Shown: positions 18,253 to 27,346, counted from the stretch's first letter. The stretch is DNA of 64,000 nt from JACJWR01 sp963842975 (GCA_963842975.1 CAWJIH010000004.1:332379-396378); one strand, 5' to 3'. Numbers and translations are program-made. The notes: a model not told the origin generated them from the letters alone.

Positions 18253-18450
18253 AGCCCACGAAGGCGGGAGGGCCCACCCGGACCCGCGAAGCCCACGAAG
18301 GCGGGAGGGCCCCGCGCAGGCGTAAAGGCAAACAACAAACCCGCACATACCCACCCACCAACGCCCTAGCCAAGCGGGGCCCTCCCGCCGCAGTGGGCTG
18401 GGCCAGGGCGCCAGCGGCGCCCTCCCCCGCCGTGGGCTGGGCCAGGGCGC
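18253..18450. repeat. Intergenic cluster of direct and inverted repeats
   Basis: The gap between two convergent genes is packed with repeats. A 23-bp unit occurs twice perfectly (18253-18275 and 18290-18312). An inverted copy with 20 of 23 matches lies at 18377-18399. A 19-bp unit starting GTGGGCTGGGCCAGGG occurs at 18393-18411 and 18432-18450, the last copy touching the stop codon of the minus-strand gene. Transcripts from either side would fold into a long GC-rich stem, so the cluster probably works as a bidirectional terminator or is a REP-like element. Confidence 0.7.
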
Positions 18451-19544
18451 TAGATGTGCTGCTCCGAGGCTGCCTCCAGGACGGGTGCAAGATTTTCGGT
18501 GCGGATCCGACGATCGATGTAGACCAAGGCAGTGACCCCGGCGACGAAAGGCAATGCCACCAGCGTCGTGATCATCCCTGCCAGGGCCAAGCCGAAAACG
18601 CTCCAGGTTGTGATCTCGCCGGTTGCGCCGCCCAACAGGGTGAACGGTGAGGCTGCGATGCTCCCGACTGCCTGGGCCACGATGGATCCCAGCAGCACGA
18701 TCCCCAGAGTCCGCCAGAACGCCCCGCTCACCAGCCGCCAGGAGCGTCTCATAGCTATGACGGGGCTGCAGTCCTCCAACGCCAAAACCGGTGTGGTGAG
18801 GATCAGCCGGAACGTCACCCACAATCCCAGGGCCATCGCGACCAGCCCACCAAGCAGCACAAACGCTCCGCCAAGTGTGGTCATCCCGGCCGAAAGTAGG
18901 AACAACCCCGGTGCCAACGGCACCATGATGGCGGCAGCAACCGCCAGACCCACCAAGATGGTGGCCCCGATCAGCCGCCAGAGTTGCGGCTTCACCAACG
19001 CCCAGGATTCGGACACCGAGGTGCGCTGGCCGATCACCGCTCGCCCCATCACGTGGGTCAGCATGCCGGTGCCGAAGATCTGCAAGACCCCGGCGACGGC
19101 GGTGGTGATGAGCGCAATCGCGACTAGCGTGATCAGTACGTCCACCAACTGCTCGGGATCGAGTTGGGCCGGGTTGTCGGTGGGCAGGCTGGAGATGTCC
19201 GTCGCGGTGAAAGCGACCAGGAACAACTGGACGAACGCGGCCACCACACCCACCATGGCCGCCACGGCGATAACGGTCTTCGGCTCCCGTCGAACGTAAT
19301 CGATGGCGCCGGCCATGATTTCCCCGACGCCCAGCGGGCGCAAGGGAATCACTCCGGGTTTGGGTGCTGGCGGTGGGGGAGACCATTCAGATCTTCCCTC
19401 GGCAGGCTGCTCGGGCCCCGACGGTTGCGACCCCCAACCAGGTTGGGCACCCCAACCCGTGGCATCGGAAGCCCCCTGGCCGCGGTAGGGCGGGGGCTGG
19501 TCATCGGACCATTCCGACGGCGGTGGATCTCGATCGTCGCTCAT
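18450..19544 (-). CDS. Multipass membrane protein with proline-rich N-terminus
   Basis: About 364 residues. The first 65 are polar and rich in Pro, Gly and Trp. The remainder (from IPLRPLGVGEIMAGAIDYVRREPKTVI) has six or so membrane segments and resembles the glycerophosphodiester-phosphodiesterase membrane-domain group common in actinobacteria, including RSWRLVSGAFWRTLGIVLL. No catalytic residues are evident. ATG 19544 is preferred to ATG 19553 because GAGG lies five bases before it. It diverges from mtrA across about 85 bp, and similar proteins often neighbour mtrA in this phylum. Function unknown. Confidence 0.65.
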   Translation of the reverse strand: MSDDRDPPPSEWSDDQPPPYRGQGASDATGWGAQPGWGSQPSGPEQPAEGRSEWSPPPPAPKPGVIPLRPLGVGEIMAGAIDYVRREPKTVIAVAAMVGVVAAFVQLFLVAFTATDISSLPTDNPAQLDPEQLVDVLITLVAIALITTAVAGVLQIFGTGMLTHVMGRAVIGQRTSVSESWALVKPQLWRLIGATILVGLAVAAAIMVPLAPGLFLLSAGMTTLGGAFVLLGGLVAMALGLWVTFRLILTTPVLALEDCSPVIAMRRSWRLVSGAFWRTLGIVLLGSIVAQAVGSIAASPFTLLGGATGEITTWSVFGLALAGMITTLVALPFVAGVTALVYIDRRIRTENLAPVLEAASEQHI

Positions 19545-19630
19545 GTTCCTCATCTCGAACGCGGCCGGACAGTGCGCCTACCGGTCCATGGTGTCACGAT
19601 TTCAACCGACGAAGGTGGCACCATGGCCCT

Positions 19631-20308
19631 ATGAGCGGGGAAAAGATACTGGTGGTGGACGACGACACCGCCCTATCCGAGATGCTGGGCATGTCGTTGC
19701 GACGGTGGGGTTTTGAGACTGCCCATTGCGATCGGGGCGACCAGGCGTATTCCGCCTTTCGCCGGGAGCAGCCCGATCTGGTGCTGCTGGACGTGATGCT
19801 GCCCGGATTGAGTGGAATCACGGTGTGTAACCAGATTCGCGCAGCCAGCGCAGTGCCGATCATCGTGCTCACCGCGCGCGGTGATACCTCCGATGTGGTG
19901 CACGGCTTGGAAATGGGCGCGGACGACTACATCGTGAAACCGTTCAAGGTGGCCGAACTCGTCGCCCGGGTGCGGGCCCAACTGCGCCCTCGGGGCAAGG
20001 AGGCCGTGGAGCAGTTGACTCTGGGCGACCTCACGATCGATGTGTCGGCGCATCAGGTCACCCGTGGGAGTGAGTCGATTCCGCTGACTCCACTGGAATT
20101 CGATCTGCTGGTCCTCCTCGCACGTCGACCGTGGCGGGCCTTCACCCGAGAGGAACTTCTCGCCGAAGTGTGGGGCTACCAGCACACCAGCGATACCCGA
20201 CTGGTCAATGTGCATGTGCAGCGTTTGCGATCCAAAGTCGAGCCGGATCCGGAGTCCCCGACCCTGGTGTTGACGGTGCGCGGGGTGGGGTACCGCGCCG
20301 GTGGCTGA
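19631..20308 (+). CDS. mtrA: Response regulator MtrA (OmpR family)
   Basis: 225 residues. The receiver domain has ILVVDDDTALSEML, the phosphoacceptor Asp54 in LVLLDVMLPGLSG, and the switch Lys in YIVKPFKVAELVARVRA. A winged-helix OmpR DNA-binding domain follows (LTPLEFDLLVLLARRPWRAFTREELLAEVWGY, LRSKVEPDPESP, VLTVRGVGYRAG). Residue for residue it is of MtrA type, the actinobacterial regulator of cell wall, division and osmotic genes. ATG 19631 begins MSGEKILVVDDD. Its last eight bases (GTGGCTGA) contain the start of the kinase gene, so regulator and kinase are translationally coupled. Confidence 0.93.
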   Translation: MSGEKILVVDDDTALSEMLGMSLRRWGFETAHCDRGDQAYSAFRREQPDLVLLDVMLPGLSGITVCNQIRAASAVPIIVLTARGDTSDVVHGLEMGADDYIVKPFKVAELVARVRAQLRPRGKEAVEQLTLGDLTIDVSAHQVTRGSESIPLTPLEFDLLVLLARRPWRAFTREELLAEVWGYQHTSDTRLVNVHVQRLRSKVEPDPESPTLVLTVRGVGYRAGG

Positions 20309-21779
20309 CAACGACGCCGCCTTCGTAGCCAGCGTCTCCCACGAACTGCGCACGCCGCTGACGACCATCCAGATGGCCGCGGAGGTGCTGTACGAATCTC
20401 GATCGGAATTCAGCGCCGACGCACGTCGGGCAGCCGAACTGCTCTACGCGCAGGTGGAGCGCTTTGAACTTCTGTTGGCTGACCTGCTGGAGATGTCCCG
20501 CTTCGATTCCGGCGCAGCATCGCTAGTCACCGAGGACCTCGAGCTGCGCGCGCTGGTGAACCGACTGGTCGCCGACCTCACCCCGATGGCAGCAGCCGCA
20601 TCGACGGTGCTCACGGTGGCCGGGCCGCCGCAGGAAGTGTTGGTCGAGGTCGATCGAGTCCGGGTGGAGCGAATTCTCCGCAATCTGATTGTCAATGCCA
20701 TCACTCATGGCGGAGGAGGCGAAGTTGGCGTCGAGGTGCGCACAACCGTCGCTGGCGAGGTGCTCTCCGAAGTCGGGACCGGCCCCGGTCAGATCCCCGC
20801 AGAGCCCTGCCCCGGCGTGCTGATACGTGTGGTTGATTCAGGGCCCGGCCTACCTGCGGAGGCACAACGGGTGTTCGACCGCTTCTGGCGGGCGGATCCA
20901 GCCCGGGCCCGTGACACCGGAGGTGCTGGGCTGGGCTTGGCGATTGCGGCTGAGGACGCAGCGCTGCATGGGGGTGCGCTGCGGGCCCACCCCAATCCCG
21001 GAGGCGGCAGCACGTTTTTAGTGTGGCTGCCAGGTTGGATTGCAAGCTGCGTCCACAGATCGGCCCTGAGCCCGCACTGGTGGACGCCCGCAACGCCCAG
21101 ACTGGGTGTCATGTGGTCTGAGGAATGGCTTGATCTGGTGCTGCCGCGATCCTGTCGTGGCTGTGCTCGTCCAGGTGCGCTCTTCTGCCGGGACTGCATT
21201 GCCGGGGTAGGCGCCGAACGGGCGTCGCTGCGGGCCCCGATCGACCGGGGACCGTCGCTGTTCGCCGCCGGCGGCGATCACGTGGGGTTGCTTCGATCCG
21301 CACTGCTAGCGCACAAACAACGGCGTCACCGAGCGATCGCAGCGGCGCTCTGTGCGCTGCTTGGCCGGAGCCTTGGTGTGGTGGCCGACGTGCTTCGAGC
21401 GCACGGCTCCTGGGCCGCCCCGATCGCCTTGGTGCCGATACCGCCAAGTTCGCGCTGGGCAGGGCGGCAGCCGGTGGTCGAGCTACTCAGGCCGCTGGTT
21501 TCGGCGATCCCGGGTTTGGTGCTGGGCCGCTGGTTATCGGCCGCACGCTCCCGGCGGCCGCAGAAGGGCCTTGACGCCGCTGGCCGAGCCGCCAATGTCG
21601 ACGGGGCGTTTCGGTATCTGCCGCAGCGCCGCGGGCAGGAACCGGCCACGGTGATCCTGGTTGATGATGTGGTGACGACCGGGGCAAGCATGGCGAGTGC
21701 CCATGGGGTGCTGGTAGCTGCCGGGAAACCCCCGATCGCGGCCATTGCAGTAACGACTGCCGATGTGGTGGGACGTTGA
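20301..21779 (+). CDS. Soluble MtrB kinase core fused in frame to ComF phosphoribosyltransferase-like domain
   Basis: One open frame of 492 residues. Residues 1-245 are the catalytic core of MtrB: HisKA with VSHELRTPLTTIQMAAEVL (phosphoacceptor His14), N-box NLIVNAITHG, DSGPGLP, FDRFWRADP and GGAGLGLAI. The usual N-terminal membrane segments, sensor domain and HAMP (about 300 residues) are absent. After a 25-residue linker, residues 271-492 form a complete ComF: zinc knuckle CRGCARPGALFCRDC, HKQRRHRAIAAAL, and the PRPP loop VILVDDVVTTGAS. No stop codon separates the parts, although ATG 21111 could start ComF alone. lpqB, normally between mtrB and comF, is missing. GTG 20301 overlaps the mtrA stop. 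Confidence 0.85.
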   Translation: MADNDAAFVASVSHELRTPLTTIQMAAEVLYESRSEFSADARRAAELLYAQVERFELLLADLLEMSRFDSGAASLVTEDLELRALVNRLVADLTPMAAAASTVLTVAGPPQEVLVEVDRVRVERILRNLIVNAITHGGGGEVGVEVRTTVAGEVLSEVGTGPGQIPAEPCPGVLIRVVDSGPGLPAEAQRVFDRFWRADPARARDTGGAGLGLAIAAEDAALHGGALRAHPNPGGGSTFLVWLPGWIASCVHRSALSPHWWTPATPRLGVMWSEEWLDLVLPRSCRGCARPGALFCRDCIAGVGAERASLRAPIDRGPSLFAAGGDHVGLLRSALLAHKQRRHRAIAAALCALLGRSLGVVADVLRAHGSWAAPIALVPIPPSSRWAGRQPVVELLRPLVSAIPGLVLGRWLSAARSRRPQKGLDAAGRAANVDGAFRYLPQRRGQEPATVILVDDVVTTGASMASAHGVLVAAGKPPIAAIAVTTADVVGR

Positions 21780-22081
21780 ACCCGCGGCGCGATAGCGTTA
21801 AGCCATGGCATCCGTCCGGGTCCGTGGTTGCGTCTGTGCACCACCGCAGTGTGGTCGCAGGCAAACCGATGCCAGCCGCAGGCGAAACGGTCCACGTAAG
21901 GCGACGTTTGGTCGTCCGATCACGGAGCGGCTTAGAAGTAAGACCTGCACTGCGACGCATCTCCGAACGATGCGACGCGGTAGAGGGTACGTTTACCCGA
22001 TGCAGGCGAGTGTGGGGTCGAAGACCAGGTCGGCCGGACGGATGCTTGCCATTGTCAGCGCGACTATCGGAAGGAGTCGTC
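21780..22081 (+). promoter_or_regulatory. 302-bp leader region upstream of hpf
   Basis: No convincing gene is seen between comF and hpf. The hpf frame stays open upstream but shows no family homology there. One notable element is the palindrome GGGTA-CGTT-TACCC at 21985-21998, about 85 bp before the ATG, which could be an operator. A strong ribosome site (GGAAGGAG) ends the region. Confidence 0.35.
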
Positions 22082-22768
22082 ATGGTGTACAGCGGACTGC
22101 CTGACAGCACGGAGGTCGTCGTTCACGGGCGCCACGTAGACCTGTCAAGTCGTTTTCGTGAGCACGTCACGGACAAGCTGGAGAAGGTTGGGAAATTTGG
22201 TGTTCCGATAGCGCGGGTGGATGTCGAGGTGTCCAAGGAGACCAACCCCAGACTCGCCGATCGTGCGTTCGAGGTTGAGCTGACGTGCCGTTCGCGGGGC
22301 CCTGTGATCCGAGCCGAGGCCTACTCAACGGATCACTACTCCGCCTTCGACATTGCTTTCGGCAGGTTGACCGAACGGCTGCGTCGCTACGCTGATCGGC
22401 ACCGTCCGCACCGCGGCGGCCGCCATGCCCACCGTGGCGCCCTGTCGGCCGAGCCGTGGCAAGAGATCGAGGTCGTCGAGCTGGAAACCGATGCGGAGGA
22501 GAGCGCTGCTTCACGCTTCGCCGACATTGATGTCGACCCCGATGGGGAGGCTGTTTTCGAGGCCGGACCAGTGGTCGTTCGTGAGAAGACACACGTGGCC
22601 GCTCCGATGACGGTCGAAGAGGCCGTGACCCATATGGAACTGGTGGGCCACGACTTCTATCTCTTCCAAGATTCCGACTCGGGTCTGCAGAGCGTGGTGT
22701 ACCGGCGCCGTGGCTATGACTACGGGCTGATTCGGATCGACTCCTCCGATCAGGCCGTCGCCGAATAG
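22082..22768 (+). CDS. hpf: Ribosome hibernation promoting factor, long form
   Basis: 228 residues. The N-terminal domain (about 1-110) is the YfiA/HPF fold that blocks mRNA and tRNA sites on 30S (VVVHGRHVDLSSRFREHVTDKLEKV, DRAFEVELTC, YSAFDIAFGRLTERLRRYADR). A variable acidic linker leads to the C-terminal dimerisation domain (residues about 170-228: KTHVAAPMTVEEAVTHMELVGHDFYLFQD, VVYRRRGYDYGLIRI), which pairs ribosomes into 100S particles. ATG 22082 is set by GGAAGGAG six bases upstream. Its position between comF and secA matches mycobacteria. Confidence 0.93.
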   Translation: MVYSGLPDSTEVVVHGRHVDLSSRFREHVTDKLEKVGKFGVPIARVDVEVSKETNPRLADRAFEVELTCRSRGPVIRAEAYSTDHYSAFDIAFGRLTERLRRYADRHRPHRGGRHAHRGALSAEPWQEIEVVELETDAEESAASRFADIDVDPDGEAVFEAGPVVVREKTHVAAPMTVEEAVTHMELVGHDFYLFQDSDSGLQSVVYRRRGYDYGLIRIDSSDQAVAE

Positions 22769-22788
22769 CAGGCTGAGCGATCGCGGCT

Positions 22789-23490
22789 GTGCAGGGTTCA
22801 GTTGGTGGTGCGCCCGCAAGGGTGCTCGTCAGCGATGACTACCCGATGTTCGCGACCGGCGTGGCAGAGGTGCTGCGGGACCGAGCCGACGTTTGGGTCT
22901 CGGTGGCGCCGGAAACACCTGGCCAACTCGCCTTTCCGATCACCGCCGACGTTCTGGTGATCGGACTGGACGCCGACGTCAAGGGCATCTGGGAGACCTG
23001 TGACCACCTCTTGGCAATCACGGGCTCGACCGCACCACCGATTGTGCTCATGTTGCCCGGCCGGTCAGAGTTCGAGATGACGGCGGCAGCCAGCGTCGGG
23101 GCTGCCGCAGTCTTGCCGCGCGCGGCAAGCGGGATTGCGGTGGCCGAGGCGCTGACGGCCGTGCTGGAGGGCCGCACGCTGGTGGCTGCGGGCATGGGCG
23201 AAAGGATGCTGGCGGATTTCGCTGGCATGCTGCGCCGGCGGCGCGAGGCCACCGGAGTGGATCTGTCCAGCCGTGAGCAGCAGGTGCTTGAACTCATCGC
23301 GGAGGGACGCAGCAACCGCGACATTGCTGGCGGACTGCACATCAGTGAGGCGACCGTGAAAAATCACGTGCGCCGAATTCTGGAGAAGTTGGGCGCCGGA
23401 TCCCGCACCGAGGCGCTGGTGTTCGCGGCCCGGGCGGGACTCGTGGTGGTGGGTCAGGGCAGTTCTAGCCCGAGCCCGAGGCGGGCGTAG
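22789..23490 (+). CDS. LuxR-type regulator with degenerate receiver domain
   Basis: 233 residues. The C-terminal HTH is canonical NarL/LuxR (LSSREQQVLELIAEGRSNRDIAGGLHISEATVKNHVRRILEKLG). The N-terminal half keeps the receiver outline (RVLVSDDYPMFATGVAEVL) and the acidic pair. The strand that should end in the phosphoacceptor Asp reads ADVLVIGLDAD, with Gly at the aligned position, and no switch Lys is evident. It is therefore probably not controlled by classical phosphorylation. GTG 22789 lies 20 bp after hpf, suggesting one transcript. Its last 37 bp overlap the convergent GNAT gene. Confidence 0.75.
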   Translation: MQGSVGGAPARVLVSDDYPMFATGVAEVLRDRADVWVSVAPETPGQLAFPITADVLVIGLDADVKGIWETCDHLLAITGSTAPPIVLMLPGRSEFEMTAAASVGAAAVLPRAASGIAVAEALTAVLEGRTLVAAGMGERMLADFAGMLRRRREATGVDLSSREQQVLELIAEGRSNRDIAGGLHISEATVKNHVRRILEKLGAGSRTEALVFAARAGLVVVGQGSSSPSPRRA

Positions 23491-24368
23491 CGGGCCACTG
23501 CGGCGTGTCCGTCCACCGCCGCGGAGTCAGTCCGGGTCTGGTCGGGGTGTGCTGGCGCGGTCAACACCCAGCCCAGCCCGTCACTCGCCAGCAGGGCCAC
23601 AAATGCGTTGGTCTCTGCGCTGACGATGTCTTTCACCGCCCAGACGCCGGTTGGCAGGCAGACCGAAATCGGCAGGGCAGATTCCGCGGCCTGCGCTTCT
23701 TTGGTCGTGGCGACCGGTTGGAGTTGCCACGACCCAGCCGCGATCTCCACGCGCGCAGCGGAGCGCAGTGGATCCGGTGCGCGCCGGTCGGTTGGGCGGA
23801 TCGCCGCCAGCCAGCAATCCTGGAACTCCTCGCGCTGTCGCAGGATCGATCGGGCGGTGCCTTCCGGGCGAAAGCCAGCGTTGGTCGCCACCGCCAGACT
23901 CGCCACGTTGCCGACCAGCGATTGCCAGAGCAGGTGGCGCAGCCCCAACTCGTCGAACGCCCAGTCCACCAGCGCAGTCAAGCCGGCGGAGGCCACACCC
24001 CGGCCCCGAGCCCAGGGGGCCACCCAATAGCCAACGGAGGCGGTGGCGGCGGCGTCGATGTCGTGCAGACTCACAACGCCCAGCAATTCGTCTCCGGCGT
24101 CCGCCAACGCGAAGGCAACCAGGCTGCCATCTGCCAAGCCGGCCGGGGCGGACTCCGAGACGAACTCGTCCGCGTGCCGGTAGTCGTACGGGCTCGGTAG
24201 TTCAGTCATGTCCCGGGCGTCCGCATCGTTGCAGGCCAGCACCATCTTCTCGATGTCCGAATCCTTCGGCTGACGCATAGTGGCGATGCCGGCAGCGTCG
24301 ATTCGCAACTGCGCATTTGCCGTGGCAGCCAACCGAGCTCGGACGTCTTTTGGCACCGTCGTCTCCAT
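23454..24368 (-). CDS. GNAT acetyltransferase with C-terminal extension
   Basis: 304 residues. Residues about 30-190 are a RimJ/RimL-type GNAT domain: LLGVVSLHDID, GYWVAPWARGRGVASAGLTALVDWAFDELGLRHLLWQSLVGNVASLAVATNAGF split across the acetyl-CoA site, with R-G-R-G-V-A as the pyrophosphate loop. The next 110 residues lack a recognised domain. Substrate unknown. The C-terminal coding end overlaps the convergent LuxR-type gene by 37 bp. It diverges from secA with only 33 bp between start codons, so the two promoters overlap or one gene has a very short leader. Confidence 0.75.
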   Translation of the reverse strand: METTVPKDVRARLAATANAQLRIDAAGIATMRQPKDSDIEKMVLACNDADARDMTELPSPYDYRHADEFVSESAPAGLADGSLVAFALADAGDELLGVVSLHDIDAAATASVGYWVAPWARGRGVASAGLTALVDWAFDELGLRHLLWQSLVGNVASLAVATNAGFRPEGTARSILRQREEFQDCWLAAIRPTDRRAPDPLRSAARVEIAAGSWQLQPVATTKEAQAAESALPISVCLPTGVWAVKDIVSAETNAFVALLASDGLGWVLTAPAHPDQTRTDSAAVDGHAAVARYARLGLGLELP

Positions 24369-24401
24369 AGGTAGATCCCACCATGGACATATCCGCGTAC
24401 C

Positions 24402-27344
24402 ATGGCCCGCGTGGCTCTATTCGACAGAATCCTGCGCGCCGGTGAAGGCAAGACGCTGCGCGCATTGACCAAGATCACCGCCGTCGTCAACACGCTTGAG
24501 TCGGACTTCGCCGATCTCACAGACGCGGAGTTGCGGGCGAAGACCGACGAGTTCAGACAGCGCCTGGCGGATTCCGAGGACACTCTGGATAGCTTGCTGC
24601 CGGAGGCCTTCGCTGCAGTTCGCGAGGCTTCGAAACGGACGCTGGGCCAGCGCCACTACGACGTGCAGATCATGGGCGGGGCAGCGCTGCACCGTGGGAA
24701 CATCGCCGAAATGCGGACCGGTGAGGGCAAGACGCTGGTGGCTACGTTGCCCAGCTACCTCAATGCGCTGTCTGGCGACGGAGTGCATGTGGTGACGGTC
24801 AACGACTACCTCGCTTCTCGTGACTCGGAGTGGATGGGGCGCATCCATCGGTTCCTGGGCCTCAGCGTCGGTGTGATCGTGGCTCAAATGACGCCCGCCG
24901 AGCGTCGGGTGGCCTATGGCGCCGATATCACCTACGGCACCAACAACGAATTCGGCTTCGACTATCTGCGCGACAACATGGCCTGGTCGCTCAACGATCT
25001 GGTGCAGCGCGGTCACAATTTCGCCATCGTCGACGAGGTCGACTCGATTCTGATCGACGAGGCGCGTACGCCGCTGATCATTTCTGGCCCGGCAGACCAT
25101 GAACCCAAGTGGTACTCGGATTTCGCCAAACTTTCCCGACGCCTCAAGGTGGACGAGGACTACGAGGTCGATCCCAAGAAGCGCACCATCGGCATCCTCG
25201 AACCAGGTGTGGAGAAGGCAGAGGACTGGCTTGGAATCGAAAACCTCTACCAGCCGGAGAACACCCCGCTGGTGGGTTTCCTGAACAACTCCATCAAGGC
25301 CAAGGAGCTGTTCAAGCGGGACAAGGACTACGTGATCCTCAACGGCGAGGTTGTGATCGTTGACGAACACACCGGCCGCATTCTCAGCGGTCGTCGCTAC
25401 AACGAGGGCCTGCACCAGGCGATCGAAGCCAAAGAGGGCGTGGAGATCAAGGCTGAGAACCAGACTCTGGCCACCATCACCTTGCAGAACTACTTCCGGA
25501 TGTACGACAAGTTGGCGGGTATGACCGGCACCGCCGCCACCGAGGCTGCAGAGTTCAACTCCACATACTCCCTGGGCGTGGTGCCGATTCCCACGAACAT
25601 GCCGAGTCAGCGGGACGATCGCCCAGACCTCATCTACCGCACGGAAGACGCCAAGTTCGCTGCCGTTGCCGAAGACATCGGTGAGCGATACCAGGAGGGG
25701 CAGCCGGTACTGGTCGGCACCGTGAGTGTGGAGAAGAGCGAACGGCTCTCCAATGAGTTGCGCAAGGCAGGGGTACCGCATCAGGTCCTCAACGCCAAGT
25801 TCCATGCTCAGGAGGCGCTGATCGTGGCGGAGGCCGGCCGCCGGGGGGCCGTCACGGTTGCCACCAACATGGCGGGTCGTGGAACCGACATCATGCTTGG
25901 CGGAAACCCCGAGTATCGGGCCAACGCCGAACTTGCCGCGCGTGGACTGACTCCCGTGGATGACCCAGAGGGCTACGAAGCCGCCTGGCCGGATGCGCTG
26001 GCCAAGGCCGAGGAATCTGTGGCGGCCGAACACAACGAGGTCACCGACCTCGGTGGCCTGTATGTGCTGGGCACCGAACGACACGAGTCGCGCCGAATCG
26101 ACAACCAGTTACGCGGTCGTTCCGGCCGTCAGGGCGACCCTGGTGAAACGCGCTTCTACTTGTCCTTGCAGGACGAACTCATGTTGCGCTTCAACGCCGG
26201 CATGGTCGATGCCTTCCTGACGCGTTTCAACGTGCCGGATGATGTGCCGATTGAGGCCAAGATGGTGACTCGGGCAATCGCCAGTGCGCAGTCACAAGTC
26301 GAGTCGCAGAACGCTGAGATCCGCCGGAACGTGCTGAAGTACGACGAAGTGATGAATCGCCAACGCAAGGTGATCTACGAAGAGCGCCGCGCGGTGCTCA
26401 ACGGGGAGGACTTGAGTAACCAGGTCCGCAGGTTCATCGACGAGATTGTCAGCACCCATGTGCGGGCAGCCACCGCTGAGGGTTACCCGGAGGACTGGGA
26501 TCTTGAGGGCATGCTGGGCGAACTCGCGGAGGTCTACCCCGGTACCTTGACCGTCGCGGACCTCGAGGCCAGGTCCGGCGGTGGCCGTAACGGGATTTCC
26601 CAGGACTTCTTGATCGAGGAGCTCAGCGAAGATGCCCAGGAGGCCTACGACCGTCGCGAGGAGGAGTTCGGCGTCGACGTGATGCGCGAGATGGAGCGCC
26701 GCGTGATCATGAGCGTGCTCGACAAGCGTTGGCGTGAGCACCTCTACGAGATGGACTACCTCAAGGAGGGCATTGGGCTGCGTGCGATGGCGCAAAAGGA
26801 CCCGCTCATTGAATACCAGCGGGAGGGCTACGACCTCTTTGCGGTGATGATGGCCGCAATCGGTGAGGAATCGGTGCGCTTCTTGTTCACGATTCAGCCC
26901 GAGGTTCACCGGCCAGCCGTGCAGGTGGCGCAGCCGGCGAACTTCGGCATCACCGGAGTCGCCAGCGGCGCGGTGACTGCGGCGCTGGCGGCGGCCGGTG
27001 GGGCTACTGCCGGGGCGCTGGATCTTGAGTCCGCAGGGGCAGGCACAGCAGACGGCGGCAGCGCGGCCGATGCCGCTGCCGCGGCTGCAGCGGGAGCCGC
27101 CGAATCGAGGCCGGAGGTGGTGCTTCCCGAAGCGCTCACCGAACGCGCCCGGCCCGGCCAGTTGCAATATTCGGCGCCGACCGCTGAAGGTGGTGTGGAG
27201 CGGCACGTGGCGGCGGTGGGCAACGTGGATGATCCCAACGCCGACGGGGCTGATCCCACCTATGCGGGGACGGCGAAGAACGCACCGTGCCCGTGTGGAT
27301 CGGGTCGCAAGTTCAAGCGCTGCCACGGAGCTGCGCGCCGCTGA
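24402..27344 (+). CDS. secA: Preprotein translocase ATPase SecA
   Basis: 980 residues. SecA drives proteins through SecYEG by ATP hydrolysis at the membrane. It has the Walker A sequence RTGEGKT (about residue 107), DEVD as DEAD-like Walker B (IVDEVDSILIDEARTPLIISG), the helicase motif MAGRGTDIMLGGNPE, and RGRSGRQGDPG. The tail (from about residue 870) is Ala/Gly-rich, then ends in the zinc-binding NAPCPCGSGRKFKRCHGA that contacts SecB or ribosomes. ATG 24402 begins with the expected MARVALFDRILRAGEGK; the ribosome site is weak. It is the housekeeping SecA1 by synteny with hpf. Confidence 0.97.
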   Translation: MARVALFDRILRAGEGKTLRALTKITAVVNTLESDFADLTDAELRAKTDEFRQRLADSEDTLDSLLPEAFAAVREASKRTLGQRHYDVQIMGGAALHRGNIAEMRTGEGKTLVATLPSYLNALSGDGVHVVTVNDYLASRDSEWMGRIHRFLGLSVGVIVAQMTPAERRVAYGADITYGTNNEFGFDYLRDNMAWSLNDLVQRGHNFAIVDEVDSILIDEARTPLIISGPADHEPKWYSDFAKLSRRLKVDEDYEVDPKKRTIGILEPGVEKAEDWLGIENLYQPENTPLVGFLNNSIKAKELFKRDKDYVILNGEVVIVDEHTGRILSGRRYNEGLHQAIEAKEGVEIKAENQTLATITLQNYFRMYDKLAGMTGTAATEAAEFNSTYSLGVVPIPTNMPSQRDDRPDLIYRTEDAKFAAVAEDIGERYQEGQPVLVGTVSVEKSERLSNELRKAGVPHQVLNAKFHAQEALIVAEAGRRGAVTVATNMAGRGTDIMLGGNPEYRANAELAARGLTPVDDPEGYEAAWPDALAKAEESVAAEHNEVTDLGGLYVLGTERHESRRIDNQLRGRSGRQGDPGETRFYLSLQDELMLRFNAGMVDAFLTRFNVPDDVPIEAKMVTRAIASAQSQVESQNAEIRRNVLKYDEVMNRQRKVIYEERRAVLNGEDLSNQVRRFIDEIVSTHVRAATAEGYPEDWDLEGMLGELAEVYPGTLTVADLEARSGGGRNGISQDFLIEELSEDAQEAYDRREEEFGVDVMREMERRVIMSVLDKRWREHLYEMDYLKEGIGLRAMAQKDPLIEYQREGYDLFAVMMAAIGEESVRFLFTIQPEVHRPAVQVAQPANFGITGVASGAVTAALAAAGGATAGALDLESAGAGTADGGSAADAAAAAAAGAAESRPEVVLPEALTERARPGQLQYSAPTAEGGVERHVAAVGNVDDPNADGADPTYAGTAKNAPCPCGSGRKFKRCHGAARR

Positions 27345-27346
27345 TC

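Noticed and set aside
20301..20308. Treating the mtrA-kinase overlap as a frameshifted full-length mtrB
   Set aside because: No membrane or HAMP sequence is found in any frame upstream; mtrA occupies that DNA fully and the GTG overlap is a normal coupling arrangement.
24417..26084. Long open frame on the minus strand opposite secA
   Set aside because: It is a by-product of high-GC third positions in secA; the translation shows no domain and secA itself is intact.
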